Assembly: GCA_963969365.1 (NCBI GenBank)
Contig: OZ017756.1
Location: 2,666,001 to 2,730,000 of the forward strand
DNA from: Asterochloris sp. CNOR1
Taxonomy: Eukaryota > Chlorophyta > Trebouxiophyceae > Trebouxiales > Trebouxiaceae
Length of the DNA: 64,000 nucleotides
Direction: 5' to 3'
Part shown: piece after piece, positions 31,501 through 42,091 of the stretch
Layout of the letters: each line of letters starts with the position of its first letter
How positions within the stretch are numbered: the first letter of the stretch is position 1
Notes under the pieces: model-generated
The model's database searches: none
Told to the model about the DNA's origin: nothing
The model's input: only the letters and a program-made list of their open reading frames with translations
Position numbers and translations under genes: made by a program

Positions 31501-33508
31501 CAGTCTCTCACAAAGCGCACCTGCAGCTCAAAAGACTCCAGGATGATGCTCCCAGAGGGCAGCCAGCAAAGGCGCTGCCATCCCTCAGCAGGCAGAATAC
31601 ATGGAATCAAAGCTGCACCAGTCTCTCACAAGGCGCACCTGCAGCTCAAAAGACTCCAGGATGACGCTCCCAGAGGGCAGTGTCCCGTACGAGGCGTTGA
31701 CCAGCTCATTGACCAGCTTCTGCTCAAGAGGAAGGCCATGGCGGTCGTGGTAGGTGGGCTGCTTGGTCTCAACCATCACCCCGCGCAGCTGCCCGGCTGC
31801 GATGGCCGGGCGCGCCAGCTGCAGCGCCTCTGCAATGGTGGCAACTCTGCACCATTGTGACTCTGGTGGGGGGGAGTGCTTTGAGCTGTGGGATGGGGGC
31901 TCAGGCCATGTGGCAGCGTGAGCTGGCAGGCGCATGTGCGGACTACAGTGCCGACCTGGAGAAGCTGGTTGTGAGCGGCAATTGCAGGCCCTTCTTCCTT
32001 TAAACGGCAGCGCTGCACCAAGCTTGCGCCCCATGCACCCTGTGCAGGCTGCTCGTTCAGCGCCAAAAAGCCCTCCTCTGGCCTCCCACTAAGAGTCATG
32101 CTGGCCTCAGCAAAAGCAGGAAGCTGCAGGGTGCAGTGCATGCTGAGGGCATGGCTGGGGGCGCCACTTAAGCACCAAGGGAGTGGCTGGTGCAGGCGGG
32201 TGTGTTGCTGCCAATGTGGTTCAATGGACATCAGACGGGTATGCAAGAACTGCAATGCTTACCTGTGCTTTTTGTTCTCTGCCTGAGTGCGGAAAGGCAG
32301 CGGCTGCTTTGCCCACAGCGTCTGCAGCTCTGCCGCAGTCATGTTGGACACAAACACCCCCGACTTGCTGGTGCCGTCTGGCAGCAGCTCTGTGCGGCTG
32401 CGGGCAGCCAACAGGAGACGCTTGTGAGTAGCCTGCCTCAAAATGCCCAGGAGTGTCAACAAACATTTGCCTTGTCAAGCTGCCAAAAACCTTGGAGGAG
32501 GCCACCAGCTGCCTGTCGGACACAGATACGCTTGTCGTTTTGGTGCCGTCTGGCAGCATTTCTGTGGGCCGCAGACAGGCAACCGGGGATGCCCGTGTGA
32601 GTGGCCTGCCTCAGCATGCCCAATAAATCAAATCAAAAGGTGCGTGTCCCAGCAGGGAGCATGGCAGAGGCCAAGCAGCGCACCTGCGGTTGGCAAACTC
32701 TGGGTGGACTGCCACGTCTGTACTGCTGTCCAGGGTAAGATCGTGGCGTGCCACCAGAACTCCATCCTCCGTACTCACCTGGAGGGCAGATGGGGGGCGT
32801 GACCACCAGAAGAGCAGGCTTGGTTGCCATCGGGGTATAAGTGTGAAACCCCTTTAGAATTTGATGCACAGGTCAATACTGCAAGGGCCATGCCCCACTT
32901 GTGCGGCCCTGGCTCAACCCAGTGTGGTGGGTGGTTGTAACCACCCCCAAACAAGCAGGCCATGAGTGGTGCTAAGTATGCTCTCTTAAGCTGCAGCATG
33001 GGACTCCTGCCTGTTGTGATTCCGTGAGGGGCGCTGAGTACTGCAGCTCAGTGACATCAAATGGCTCTGCCACAAGCAGACAGTACCAGCCTCCCTTGCT
33101 GGGTTATTGCGGGCTGAAGGAGCTGCCGTCAGATCCTGAAGTGCCTCGTGAGCAGCTGCAGCGCTGACAAAGCACTCACAGCATCCATCTCGATGTAGTC
33201 TGCACCGTCGTCCATGGCTCTCTGGAAGCTGGCCAGCGTCTCATCGGGCACGAGGCATGGCGAACCCCTGCAAAGAGCCACACAAAGCTGAGCATGGCCC
33301 CCTTTAAAAGAGATCTGTTGATCAGCTGACAGCAGGGAAGCGTTCTGCTCGTGGGCAGGCATAGCCAGTTCTGTTGTCAGGTTTTCTGCCATGGGTACCC
33401 TCAATGAACACACCTGTGACCGATGATGAGAGGGCGCTGTGCTAGAGTCTGGGCAGTGCATGCAATCAGATGGGCACACAGCACAACCAGCAGGATATTG
33501 TTGAGCAT
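28502..33508 (-). CDS. GDPD: Glycerophosphodiester phosphodiesterase with C-terminal membrane anchor, 426 aa
   Basis: Eight exons in phase: 33508-33414, 33267-33180, 32778-32684, 32397-32263, 31846-31639, 31171-31028, 29817-29713, 28912-28502. The protein starts with a signal peptide (MLNNILLVVLCAHLIACTAQ). It then shows the GDPD core: IIGHRGSPCLVPDETLASF (the HRG catalytic motif), DDGADYIEMDAVSTEDG (metal-binding E-x-D), ARHDLTLDSSTD (second catalytic His), MVETKQPTYH, SVILESFELQ, and a late KTFAYTFRSE strand. The last exon carries one membrane span (FVFIIVVLVLVVGGP) and a basic cytoplasmic tail (WQRWRRRRQYDN). The family hydrolyses deacylated phospholipids such as glycerophosphocholine to glycerol-3-phosphate and alcohol, often under phosphate starvation. 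The topology puts the enzyme outside the cell or in the secretory lumen. Introns 3, 5 and 6 carry boundary ghosts. Confidence 0.92.
29845..30480. repeat. Decayed repeat array in GDPD intron 6
   Basis: Similar units start near 29848, 30308 and 30419, with a weaker one near 30085. The shared theme is ATGTC(C/G)GNGCAGGTGGG, then GCATGNTGCACTCCTCTGC. The unit nearest the live exon adjoins its acceptor at 29818. Confidence 0.7.
30759..31060. repeat. Four intronic ghosts of the GDPD exon-6 tail and donor
   Basis: The live boundary at 31028 lies beside GGGCCAATGGCGTGCCC. Copies with GGGTCCAATGGC(G/A)TG(T/C)CC or decayed forms lie near 30945, 30890, 30830 and 30770, with spacing of 55-80 bp. Confidence 0.78.
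31500..31685. repeat. Near-identical duplication of the GDPD exon-5 tail and donor, period about 118 bp
   Basis: 31500-31562 and 31618-31680 differ at only about two of 62 positions. The live copy (31618 on) holds the codons for LPSGSVILESFELQ and the GTGCGC donor. The downstream copy encodes LPSGSIILESFELQ with the same donor intact, making this the youngest such duplication seen here. Confidence 0.92.
32300..32625. repeat. Ghost of the GDPD exon-4 5' end and acceptor, period about 167 bp
   Basis: The live exon start (32397, RTELLPDGTSKSGVFVSNM) has an upstream copy near 32500-32590 that reads TEMLPDGTKTTSVSVSDRQ. Intron DNA next to both is alike too (GAGT(A/G)GCCTGCCTCA at about 32427 and 32597). 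Confidence 0.8.
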
Positions 33509-33888
33509 GGTTGTCTAAGTGTCTGGCGCCACCACGATGGAAGGGTGAAGCATAGCTGTCACCAAGCACCTAGTGCGGCAGGCAGAGTGCAGCTCTGTAC
33601 AGACAGGTGACAACGAGGAGGGGCTTCATGGATCTGTCTTAGGTCACTATATCACAGGCCATGTGACATCCCGCAACAGGGCATCATATTACAGGCTAAG
33701 TGACATCCTGTGACAAGTGTCGACCCTGAGAGGTTGATGCCAGCTCGGTGGTCCACCTAGTTGCTTAGTTACAGGCCTTTACTAGCCACAGATTACCTTC
33801 AATGAACCAGTACTAGCCTCCACATTGACAGCTGTTATTTCCCTAGCTTATGCAGCAGGACCAGCATCTCCATGCACACCTGCTCCTT
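33509..33888. promoter_or_regulatory. GDPD upstream region with a 42-bp tandem repeat
   Basis: Contains the GDPD 5' region and the 3' end of the next minus-strand gene. Two copies of an AT-richer 42-bp unit (ATATCACAGGCCATGTGACA at about 33648 and ATATTACAGGCTAAGTGACA at about 33690) lie 140-200 bases upstream of the GDPD start codon. A regulatory role is a guess from position only. Confidence 0.4.
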
Positions 33889-36800
33889 TCAAATGCGCAG
33901 CTGCTTCTCCTGTCCACGCAGGTCGCCATACTCATTCTGCCAGCCATCTGGCTGGGTGCTGCGCAGCTCATAGCGACCCATGTTCACCATGCTGATCTTG
34001 CCTTCCACAACCTCAATCTGCTGCTCCAGCGGGAAAAGCTCATGAGTGGTGATAGGTGTGCTGGATGCAGCCTGCGAAAAAGGACATCGGCAGCACCCTG
34101 AAGCTGTAATACAGTGAGGAATCTCAGAACAGTCAGCAGCTTCACACGCTACCAGCACTGCCTTTTCACCTCAGTGTCTGCTTGAAGGGAAGCGTCCTCA
34201 TGCAAGGTGTGCGTGTGGACATAGGCCCGGGCGATTGGCCTGCTGGAATTGGGAAATGGCAAACCTCACTGTTGACCTCCTCTGAACAGCTTGGCTTGTG
34301 TGACCCGTGATGCCTAGTAGATTCAAGCTGTACTGCAAGGTGCTTGCTTTCATCTGTCAGCCATATAGCCAAGATGATCTGGTGGATGCCTTCATGCATG
34401 TCTACACTGCGTCAACCCTGGCGCCCATCTTCTCAAAGGTGCCTGTGCTTCATCAGTGGTTCACAGAGGCGTACTGTATGATCGAGCTCATGAGTTCAAG
34501 GAAGGGCAAGGCGTCCTGCACGAGGCCCAGACAGGATGTGCCAGGCTGAGCCATGTACATCAATGATGGGCCATCATCTCAGGTCCTGGCTGGTGGCAGC
34601 AATGGTCCAAGATCTAACCTGCTCACTAAATGGCGTGTGTTCAATGCTGTGAGGTGGGCAGGACATGCCCAATGATTTATGTCCCTCTGGATTGCGCAAC
34701 AGCCTGTTCAACGCTGTACTGTACTCAGCATCCACCTGAGGTCCCAGCATGGCATTCAGGCGCTGCCTTGTGCGCTTGGCTGCTGCTGATTGGGTAAAGT
34801 GCTTGGCCTCAGTTCCACCAGCATCTCCAGCAGCTTCTCTGGAGGTACCAGCATCCCCATGAGCTTTCCCTGAGGGGCCCCCATCCTCCGAGCTGCCACC
34901 AGGAGCATCTGGCAACAGCTCATCATCCTGGCGGCTCTCCTCCCCTGCCACCAGGCCATCGCCTGCAAGAAGTCATCAGCACCTGAGAAGTCTTGATGCT
35001 TTCAAAAGAAAGGCGACACTGCATGCTCTGCGTTCAGATCAGCAGTTTGGCACTCCTTACCTGATGGCATCTTAGCTGCCGTCTCTGTCAGCAAGTGCCG
35101 CATGCAAGCCACAGCCACACGCCGTTCAGCATCGTTGGGCTTGTGGTACATCAGGTGCAGCTCCTGGTCAGAGTGGTGGAGAATCATGTGGTCATTGAAG
35201 TCCCCTCCAAAAACCGGCACCTTGCTGTTCCCAATGTCCTTGCAGTCAACAAGGCGCATCTGCTGAATGGCTATGGCTTGAGCAGCCACCTGCGTCCACA
35301 TGCAGCCTACGCCACCCCGCTCTGCAGCAGCGTTCCAAGAGCTGAGCTGGAGTGGCTGCTGCATTTTACTGCAAGTGAACATGATATGCAGTGGCATGCG
35401 GGTCCTCCCAGATCATCAGAGTCCATGCCTCTGGAGTCAGCCCAGCTACACACCTTCCAAGCGCTTGGTGGTCTTTGACTCATAAAATCCTGCTATGTAC
35501 CTCAGCAACCTGAGCAGCTGAACTTCGTTTGGCTGCTGGCCTGGCCTCAAGTGCAGCCTTTCTACTGCCTGCATTGCAAGATGTGAGGTGTCTAGCCTTA
35601 ATGATGAGCAAGCCACCCAGTGGATACCTCAGACATATTAGTGATGTGCAGATGTGGGACCAATGCAGGCATCCACCCACCTGAGCTGAGATTACCACAA
35701 AGTCTGTCTTGCTACCGTTGATGACCATATTGGCGTCCAGGAAGCTAGCTCTCAGAAATGACTGATTGGTGATGGCCAGTACATCTTGCCCATCAAGGGC
35801 AACGTGGTCCTTCAGCCACTGGACACCTGCTTTGACGTCTACTGGATTTGTCTCAGACCCCACCCACCTGCAAACCAGAAAAATTGTCATCGTACCTGTC
35901 AATACACAACAAGAGCGTGACGAAGGGGATGGAGAGGCGTCCTCTGCACAAAGGGGTCTCACTTGAAGTTGCGGAGTGCGGTTGGCATCAATGATTTGTC
36001 TGGCGCCAGGCAGCAAGGCACTGCCAGGTTGCGGCAAGCTGTCAAGCCGAGGCGCTTCAGAGCCTCAAACATGTTGGTGCTGTTGCATGATGAGGCCTGA
36101 AGGTTCAACTCATCCTTCATTGCAGCTCGCAAACCGGTCATGAGCGGACCCAGCAACTCGGATGACAGAGCTTTCACAAACTCTCCAAAGCCCTCTGCAG
36201 GAAGGACCTGATGTCAGAGGAAAGTACCCAACCATGCCGTGCCTGAAAACATTGGCATTCACCTCCTTGACCTGCTATAGCTATCGCTGCACGGGAGGGC
36301 AATGTTGCGCTGAGTGCACCTGCAAGCATACAATCCCGTTAAAGCAAGCTCAGCTGGATGACTCTGCATGTTGCAAGGTGAAGATCCCACAGATCACCCT
36401 TGCACAGCGCACTGCCTGCTGCGCGCAACATGCAAAACAACTGCTGCTCCCTGACTGGCAGCTTACTTCCAGATGATGGATTATAGAACAGCACAGACCC
36501 ACAATGTTGAACCTCACCGCAGGCTCCGCCTTCAATTATGCTGATGCAGACAAGCCCAGCACATGGAATACACATTTCAGCTTGAGATGGTAGTAGGGGG
36601 AGCAGTATGCTTGTGGCCTCAACCACGACATGCAGCCCACTGGCAGACCTGCACCACTGCCTCGTGCAAGCTGAGCAGCATGGGTTAGACTGCACTGGCA
36701 GGCGCCTCACCTTCAACACCTCTCTCACTGCAAGACAACCCACAGGGTGGAGCAGAGCATTGACACTTCTTGGGCGCTTAGGCTCCAAGGCATCCACACT

Positions 36801-37409
36801 TAGCTCCAAGGCATTGGCACTCACAGTTCTCAACCACTGCGAGACAGGCTGACTGAAAAGACTGCTCACCCTGCAGCTCATTGGCAGCCCTGGTGAGTTG
36901 AACACACAAGTGCACCTGCATGCCCAAGCTCTGGGCCCTCTGCCAGCCCTGGTGGCAGGGCCCTGGACAGCGCCTTCCGCCACGCACATCGCCTGCTGCC
37001 GCACGCCATGGAGGTCAAAGTTGAGCCACATGGCACGCTCCTCCTCTATGAGTCTATCTTAAACCCTTTAGGCATGCACTCTAACCCTGTGTTGCCGTGT
37101 TTGGCAAGCCACTGATCAGACTCCTCTAGCTCTCAACCACCCACCTGGGCTAGCTGTGAGGGCAGCTGGGTTGAACTTCTCCAGGATTACTTGGGCCAGA
37201 AAGCGAGGGAGTGGAGGTGGCTCTTTCAGCATGGCCACATCTGCCCTGCGCAGAGCGTTGGGCGTCCTGAACCCTTTGTTATACAGAGTCTTCAGATCTT
37301 CTTCATCGAAGTTAAGGACGTCGTCCGCTGCCAGCCCCTCTTGTATCAGAAGCTGACGCAGCTCAGCAGGATCTTTTGCCCTCCTTATCATCTGCAGCAT
37401 AAATCTCAT
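33889..37409 (-). CDS. Crinkler/PD-(D/E)XK-nuclease-like protein, model unresolved
   Basis: The first exon, 37409-37145, opens MRFMLQMIRRAKDPAELRQL and forms a small helical domain ending ARFLAQVILEKFNP-like (PRFLAQVILEKFNP). Further coding pieces: about 36200-35965 (MFEALKRLGLTACRNLAVP), 35871-35690 (NGSKTDFVVISAQ), 35345-35060 (VAAQAIAIQQMRLVDC, VPVFGGDFNDHMILHH), 34963-34665, 34235-34170, and a final piece near 34075-33889 ending GQEKQLRI. The order 'TDfvi ... AQ.ia.. ... kVPvf.gdfnDh' recalls the restriction-endonuclease-like core of the Crinkler (CR) family, widespread in algae, fungi and oomycetes and often spread by transposons. I could not link all pieces in phase, and the middle at 36.3-37.1 kb is unresolved. 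It may be an old fossil rather than a working gene. Its position beside the mobile block fits a mobile history. Confidence 0.35.
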
Positions 37410-37554
37410 CAGGACACACAGCAGCAGCTGTGCGCTCAGAGGTCAGCGAGAAGGCGCATCAGTCAAGCGGCTCACCGGGATCAACGAGAGTAAGAATGAG
37501 GGAGTCTCCTTTGCCTGTTGAGCCTAACAGTCTCGGTATTGCCTCCTGACCTAA

Positions 37555-37700
37555 TTGCTAGGTCAAATACCCCTAGCGCGCCAAACCAGATCGACCCACC
37601 CCTTCATGCAGCACTATCAGGTGCCATCTGCTGAGTACAGCAGCTACATCAACCATGTCATCAGTCTGGGGCTGGCTGGGGACTACATAGCACAACTACA
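37555..37700 (+). repeat. Left copy of a diverged direct repeat flanking the mobile block
   Basis: Matches 43335-43460 in the same orientation: CAGCAGCTACATCAACCATG against CAGCAGCTCATCAACAATG, then TCATCAG(T/C)CTGGGGCTG. Both encode INxVISLGLxG when translated. It lies just before the recombinase gene and may be its 5' coding or leader part. Confidence 0.6.
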
Positions 37701-37846
37701 TGGCAGCTGCTCCCCAAACAGCCCCCCTTCCCTCAGAGCGGCCATTGATCAAGCCTGCAGACACTTGTCTGGAGTTGTGGATGATCTCCAGCCAGTGCCG
37801 GCCTCTGCTCCTGGTGTGCACAGTTTAGAGACTTTGGGCCAGCAGG

Positions 37847-40592
37847 ATGGAGCACCAATCTCCAGACGCAGCAGTTGGCTTGGCAGCAGCCATGCCTAAC
37901 ACTCCTGAGGAGGAAGCTCGTATCCTACAGCTCACCCAGCTCATCAATGCCCGTCATGGTGCGGCTAAGCCACAGAACACAGTCCAGGCTGAGAAATCAG
38001 CTGCCAAGCTCTGGAGGGTAGGCACTGCATGGCCTTTTCTCCTGTTCTTATGGCTTCCTTGAGGCTTCCAAGGCCATGTCACACACATGTGGTCCTGCAG
38101 AGATACTGTGAGCAGGAGGCGCACCGTTACCCTGATGGCGACCTCATGTCTCAGGCCAAGATTCTTGAGTTCTCGGTGTGGCTTGTGGATGTGGAGTGCA
38201 GCAGAATGGTGCTCGCTACTCATTCAGCAGCGTGGGGTGAGAGGCCCCTCCACTGCTGTGTCTGAGCTGCGCTCACGTCCCACCCTTCCCAACCCTTGGC
38301 CTGGTGCATGCAGTGATTATCTATGCCACCTCAGGGAAGTCCGCAGAGAGCAGTACTCAGAGGGCCGCATCACCTCAGATGTACCTGCACCCCTGGAAAT
38401 TCAAGCAGTCAGGGACTTGCTCCGTGCACGTGGCAGGGAGATGCAGGCTGAGAACCTCAATGCGCAAGTGGCAGCTCAGGTGGGTACCGGCCTGGTCAGA
38501 GCGTCTTGTGCAAACAGAATGATGGCGTGTCTGACCCCAGCTTGTTGCTTGCATCTCCAGGTGGATGCCGCACTGAGCGCAGGGCAGCTTCGCCAGTCCC
38601 TGCAAGCAGCTTTCCAGCAGAAGCAGTGGCAGTGGGCGTGTCTGCTGAGGATGGCGATGACATTCATGCCAGCCACACTGTGTCGCTCTGGTGACCTGCG
38701 CAAGCTTCCCTGGAGCTGCCTGGCACTGAGAACGCAGGATAATGTGGGCCCAGTGCCCTCTGTGGCAATCTTGTTTGGTAGCATGCAGGGGAAGACTGTG
38801 AAGCCTGGGCAGGTGGATATTCCTGGTGTCGTCAGGTATGCGCATTCATGCTGTCAGACGCAGCTGGGCAGTGTGCTGCAGTGTCTTCTCAGTCATAATG
38901 CCTCCCCTGCCACAGGTACCGGGACCATGGCATCTGTCCTCAGGCAGCGCTTGCCGACCTGGCTGTCGCCACCTTCCACAGGGGCATCAAACTTGAGGAT
39001 CTGGCCAAGTTCATTGTTGCCGCCCCTAGCATGCAGGGGAATCAGCCCATGAGTGGGGCGACCCTCAGCGTACACCTTCGGCAGGCTTTTGAACTTGCTG
39101 GTGAGCCAGTGCGTTAATGCCGCAGCTTTCGGACATGGCTATTGGTGACATCTGTGGCTTGCTACACTGCAGGCGTGCCCTGTGGCAGGCTTGATGGGTA
39201 CTCAGCTAAAGGGGAGGTCAGCCACAATTCAAGAAGCATGGTGTGGATGCGGCTAAGAGCGTGGGCATCAACAAAGCGGAGATCAAGATGGCGGCGAGGT
39301 AGGCAACTCAGGCCATGCTGTGCATTCTGAACAGTATTGTCCTCAGCTGACCAGTGTTCTGCCTTGCAGGCATGAGTCCGACACCACAGACCTGTACTGC
39401 ATCTTAGACCCAGACACAGCCCACAGGCTGGCTGGGTGGGGACGGGAGTGGCACGAGAATCATCGTTTGGGTCAGGCTGAGTTCATGGTAAGGTCAATGC
39501 AGTGCCAGTGCTTCTCACACAAATCACCACAATTGGGGGAGGGGGGGACTGACCTGATTGTCTTCTGCAGGCTGAGGAGGATGTGCTGGACCGCATCATC
39601 CCAGGCTTGACGGTGCTACTGCGCCAAGCTGGCATGCGATGCCACCCTGCACATCCTTTGCTGGCGCCCTTGAGGGCCATCGACCACCTGCGGCAAGTGT
39701 TTGTGCAGAATGCCAGCTTAAATATTGATTCATATGGGGACCAGTGGCTTCGCACCATCCCGCCAGCGGCCAATCGCCTTCTGCGGAGTGCTGTAGGCAA
39801 GCAGCTGCGGCAGGAGACGTGGGACAAACACATTGCTGCTGAGGCGGTCCTCAGCGACAGGAATTTGTTGTTCACCAAACCCATCGGTGAGCGCTGCAGC
39901 CCTTGGTGTTGTAGTCAGACAAGCTTTGCTCTGAACCTTTGCCCTTCCATGTCGCAGGCTTTCTTCTTCAAGACGCTGGGTGGAAAGGAGGCCACGCCTC
40001 TGGCCCCGGTGGTGATGCTGCCTCAGGTGCCTCTTTCCGGTGTCCAGCCCCCAGCATCAGCCGAACCGATCCCATGGGTGCCTCTGGCTTCACAGGCCAG
40101 CTATGGCGTTACTCTGCCGCCTCAGTCCCTCAGTGCGCTGAGCGCCTCGGATGAGAGGGACTCCTTTTTGTTGGAGAAGCAGGTGTGCAGTTGAATTGCC
40201 TTTCAGCTTGAGCGCCTGTGTACTGGTCAAACTGTACATTCCCTTGTTGTGAGCTGCAGATCTGGAAGCTTTCAGAATTTCAAACAGTACCAGAAGCATT
40301 TGAGGCGTTCTCCAAGATCTCAGCAGTGCCTTCAGACTTCCGCAGGTGGCATGGCAGCAAGAAGGAAGCAAGGGCCAGCAGCACGGCCTTCTCAAGATTC
40401 AAGAACGGCCTTGCTGCTGAGGTTGAAACCCGCATGGCTGCCTTGGGAAGCACCATGGCTGCTGTTTTCGGAGCTTTAGAGATGGAACGTGAGCGCATCC
40501 CCCCCAACAGGACAGCCAGCTCACTGCAGCAGCTATGCAGCAGGTACAGCAGTGACTCCGCGCTGCTTGGCAAGCGTAAGCAGAGCGGCTGA
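37847..40592 (+). CDS. Crypton-type tyrosine recombinase with GCR1_C-like DNA-binding domain (DNA transposon)
   Basis: Exons at about 37847-38017, 38101-38235, 38310-38478, 38562-38835, 38919-39101, 39172-39299, 39370-39487, 39571-39885, 39959-40182 and 40259-40592. Recombinase landmarks: LCRSGDLRKLPW (first catalytic Arg), GSMQGKTVKPGQ (Lys), YRDHGICPQAALADLAV (the 'RhrD..Cp.gALA' element typical of algal and fungal Cryptons), and TDLYCI as a possible nucleophile region. The C-terminal exon (IWKLSEFQTVPEAFEAFSKI, then DFRRWHGSK) fits the GCR1_C DNA-binding fold carried by Cryptons. Reading-frame changes that no intron explains seem to occur near 38.2 kb and 39.21 kb, and the usual HxxR motif is not clear. 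The copy is probably decaying or has been altered after insertion. Cryptons move by recombination through circular DNA, without terminal inverted repeats. Confidence 0.65.
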
Positions 40593-41686
40593 GCAAGCCT
40601 TTGATTGTTTAATTGACCATTCCTACCGCCAGAACCTGCACAGGTCACGATTTCTCTGCTGAAAGTCATGTTTGAACAGTGTTGAGCAGTGTAACACATC
40701 ATTCAGAAAGTGAGGAATCACTCCACAGGCACACATGCCTCCCACCAGGGCAAGCCCCTGAGGCCTGTTCTGTCAAACTTGCCTTGATACCAGGCTTGGT
40801 TTGCATACCTAGCGTCACCATTCCCTTTGCAAGCACCTCAGAGACTGGACTGAATGGCACTCAGCAAATGATTACACTTTACAAGTCTGGAACATCAGCT
40901 TGAAGTGGTTTAAGTGGCAGCATTGCAGGCTAAGGCCCTGATAAGGCTCAGTCAAAGGCAGGTCCCTTTCTAGCTGCAACACAACATTGTCTCAGGGAGG
41001 ACCAGCAAGATGCTCAAAGGTCAGGAAGGCAACATACCTTTTGTCATCACATGCTGCAGCAGTATTGCCCTGGTGAAATGGGGAAAGCCAGGTGGCTTTG
41101 GCCAATCCTGCCCTTCACAGATTGGCATGAGGCCATCCATGTGCCACCTCCCAAGACATCTCTACATCCCATTGAGACACAAAGACACAAAGGACACAGT
41201 CTGCCAGGGCCGCAGCTGCTGGCATGCATGCAATCTGCCTGGGTGCCTGGAGCAGACTCATGAGCTCGCTGAGTATGCTGGGGTTAATTTGAAGTGTCCT
41301 GTGTGTCCTTTGTGTCAGTGCTTTGATGCCCCATCAGGAGAGCTCTCATGGCTCCCTCCCACTTGACCCACTGGTCAGGGGAGCTGCCACTTGTGAGACT
41401 TTGCCTCTCTGCAGCGATGCAGCAGAGGAACCAAACTCTGTCTGAACCCTTGTGTGGCTACAGCCCAACATTGCCCCCTGTTCTGCTGACATTTCTGCAT
41501 GATGTTTCATGACACTTGTCTCAAATTTTTGAAATGGCTGGTCTCCCCTTTCTGAATTCAGTCTCTGTGTGCCAGTTTCCTAACTCAGCAAGTCACATTG
41601 AACTGCTGAAAGTCACATTCCACTGAGTGGTGTCAAATGCCACTCAGAAATGAGATGTCAGCCCACAAAACCACATGTCATCTTGG

Positions 41687-41713
41687 GGGGGCAAGCCTTC
41701 AAGGCTTGCCCCC
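41687..41713. repeat. Near-perfect 27-bp palindrome (13-bp arms, 1-nt centre)
   Basis: The arm GGGGGCAAGCCTT at 41687-41699 pairs fully with AAGGCTTGCCCCC at 41701-41713 around C41700. It lies about 380 bp downstream of the stop of the HUH-like gene (which is on the minus strand). Rolling-circle elements commonly keep a hairpin near their 3' terminus, so this is a candidate element end. Confidence 0.85.
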
Positions 41714-41719
41714 TGACAA

Positions 41720-41930
41720 AATACACTTGAAACACTCTTGGTCTACATGACTCGAAGATCTGCATTCCCGCGTAACCCTTTCCTTTGGGCCAATCAACTT
41801 CTGGGTAGCCACTGCACAACAAAGGTCCTCCACACTTGAACTACACTTGAAGGCATCAACCTGAGGGAGCTGGCCTGACCAACACATATGGTGGCTAATT
41901 GGGCCTGGCATTGGCTACACTTGAATCCCT
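41720..41930. repeat. Cluster of ACACTTGAA words
   Basis: The word occurs near 41725, 41834, 41845 and 41918, some copies extended to CTACACTTGAA. Spacing is irregular. It could be a binding-site array of the neighbouring element, or chance repetition in degraded DNA. Confidence 0.45.
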
Positions 41931-42091
41931 GGTGGCACAAGAGGACCTCCTGGGGGCTTGAAAAGGGCTGCACTCGCGCAATCTGTGCATCTGTTACAAA
42001 GTCATACGATGTGGGACGTGGACGCACCTTCCACACCTGTGCTGTGGCATGGTGATTCAGACAATTTCATGATCTTGTAAACAAGCTTGCA

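Larger units (their letters stand above)
40593..42091. other. Non-coding, hairpin-bearing region between the recombinase and the HUH-like gene
   Basis: No gene is supported in this 1.5 kb. It is less GC-rich than its surroundings and holds a palindrome at 41687-41713, a second inverted repeat with 8-bp arms at about 41624-41648 (CTGAGTGG and CCACTCAG), paired AAGTCACATT words near 41592 and 41611, and several ACACTTGAA words at 41726-41925. Such structure is usual near the ends of mobile elements. Confidence 0.6.

Noticed and set aside
38087-39052. 321-aa plus-strand open frame taken as one exon
   Set aside because: Its recombinase-like parts agree with separate exons joined across clear GT-AG introns. 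The frame crosses introns only by chance.
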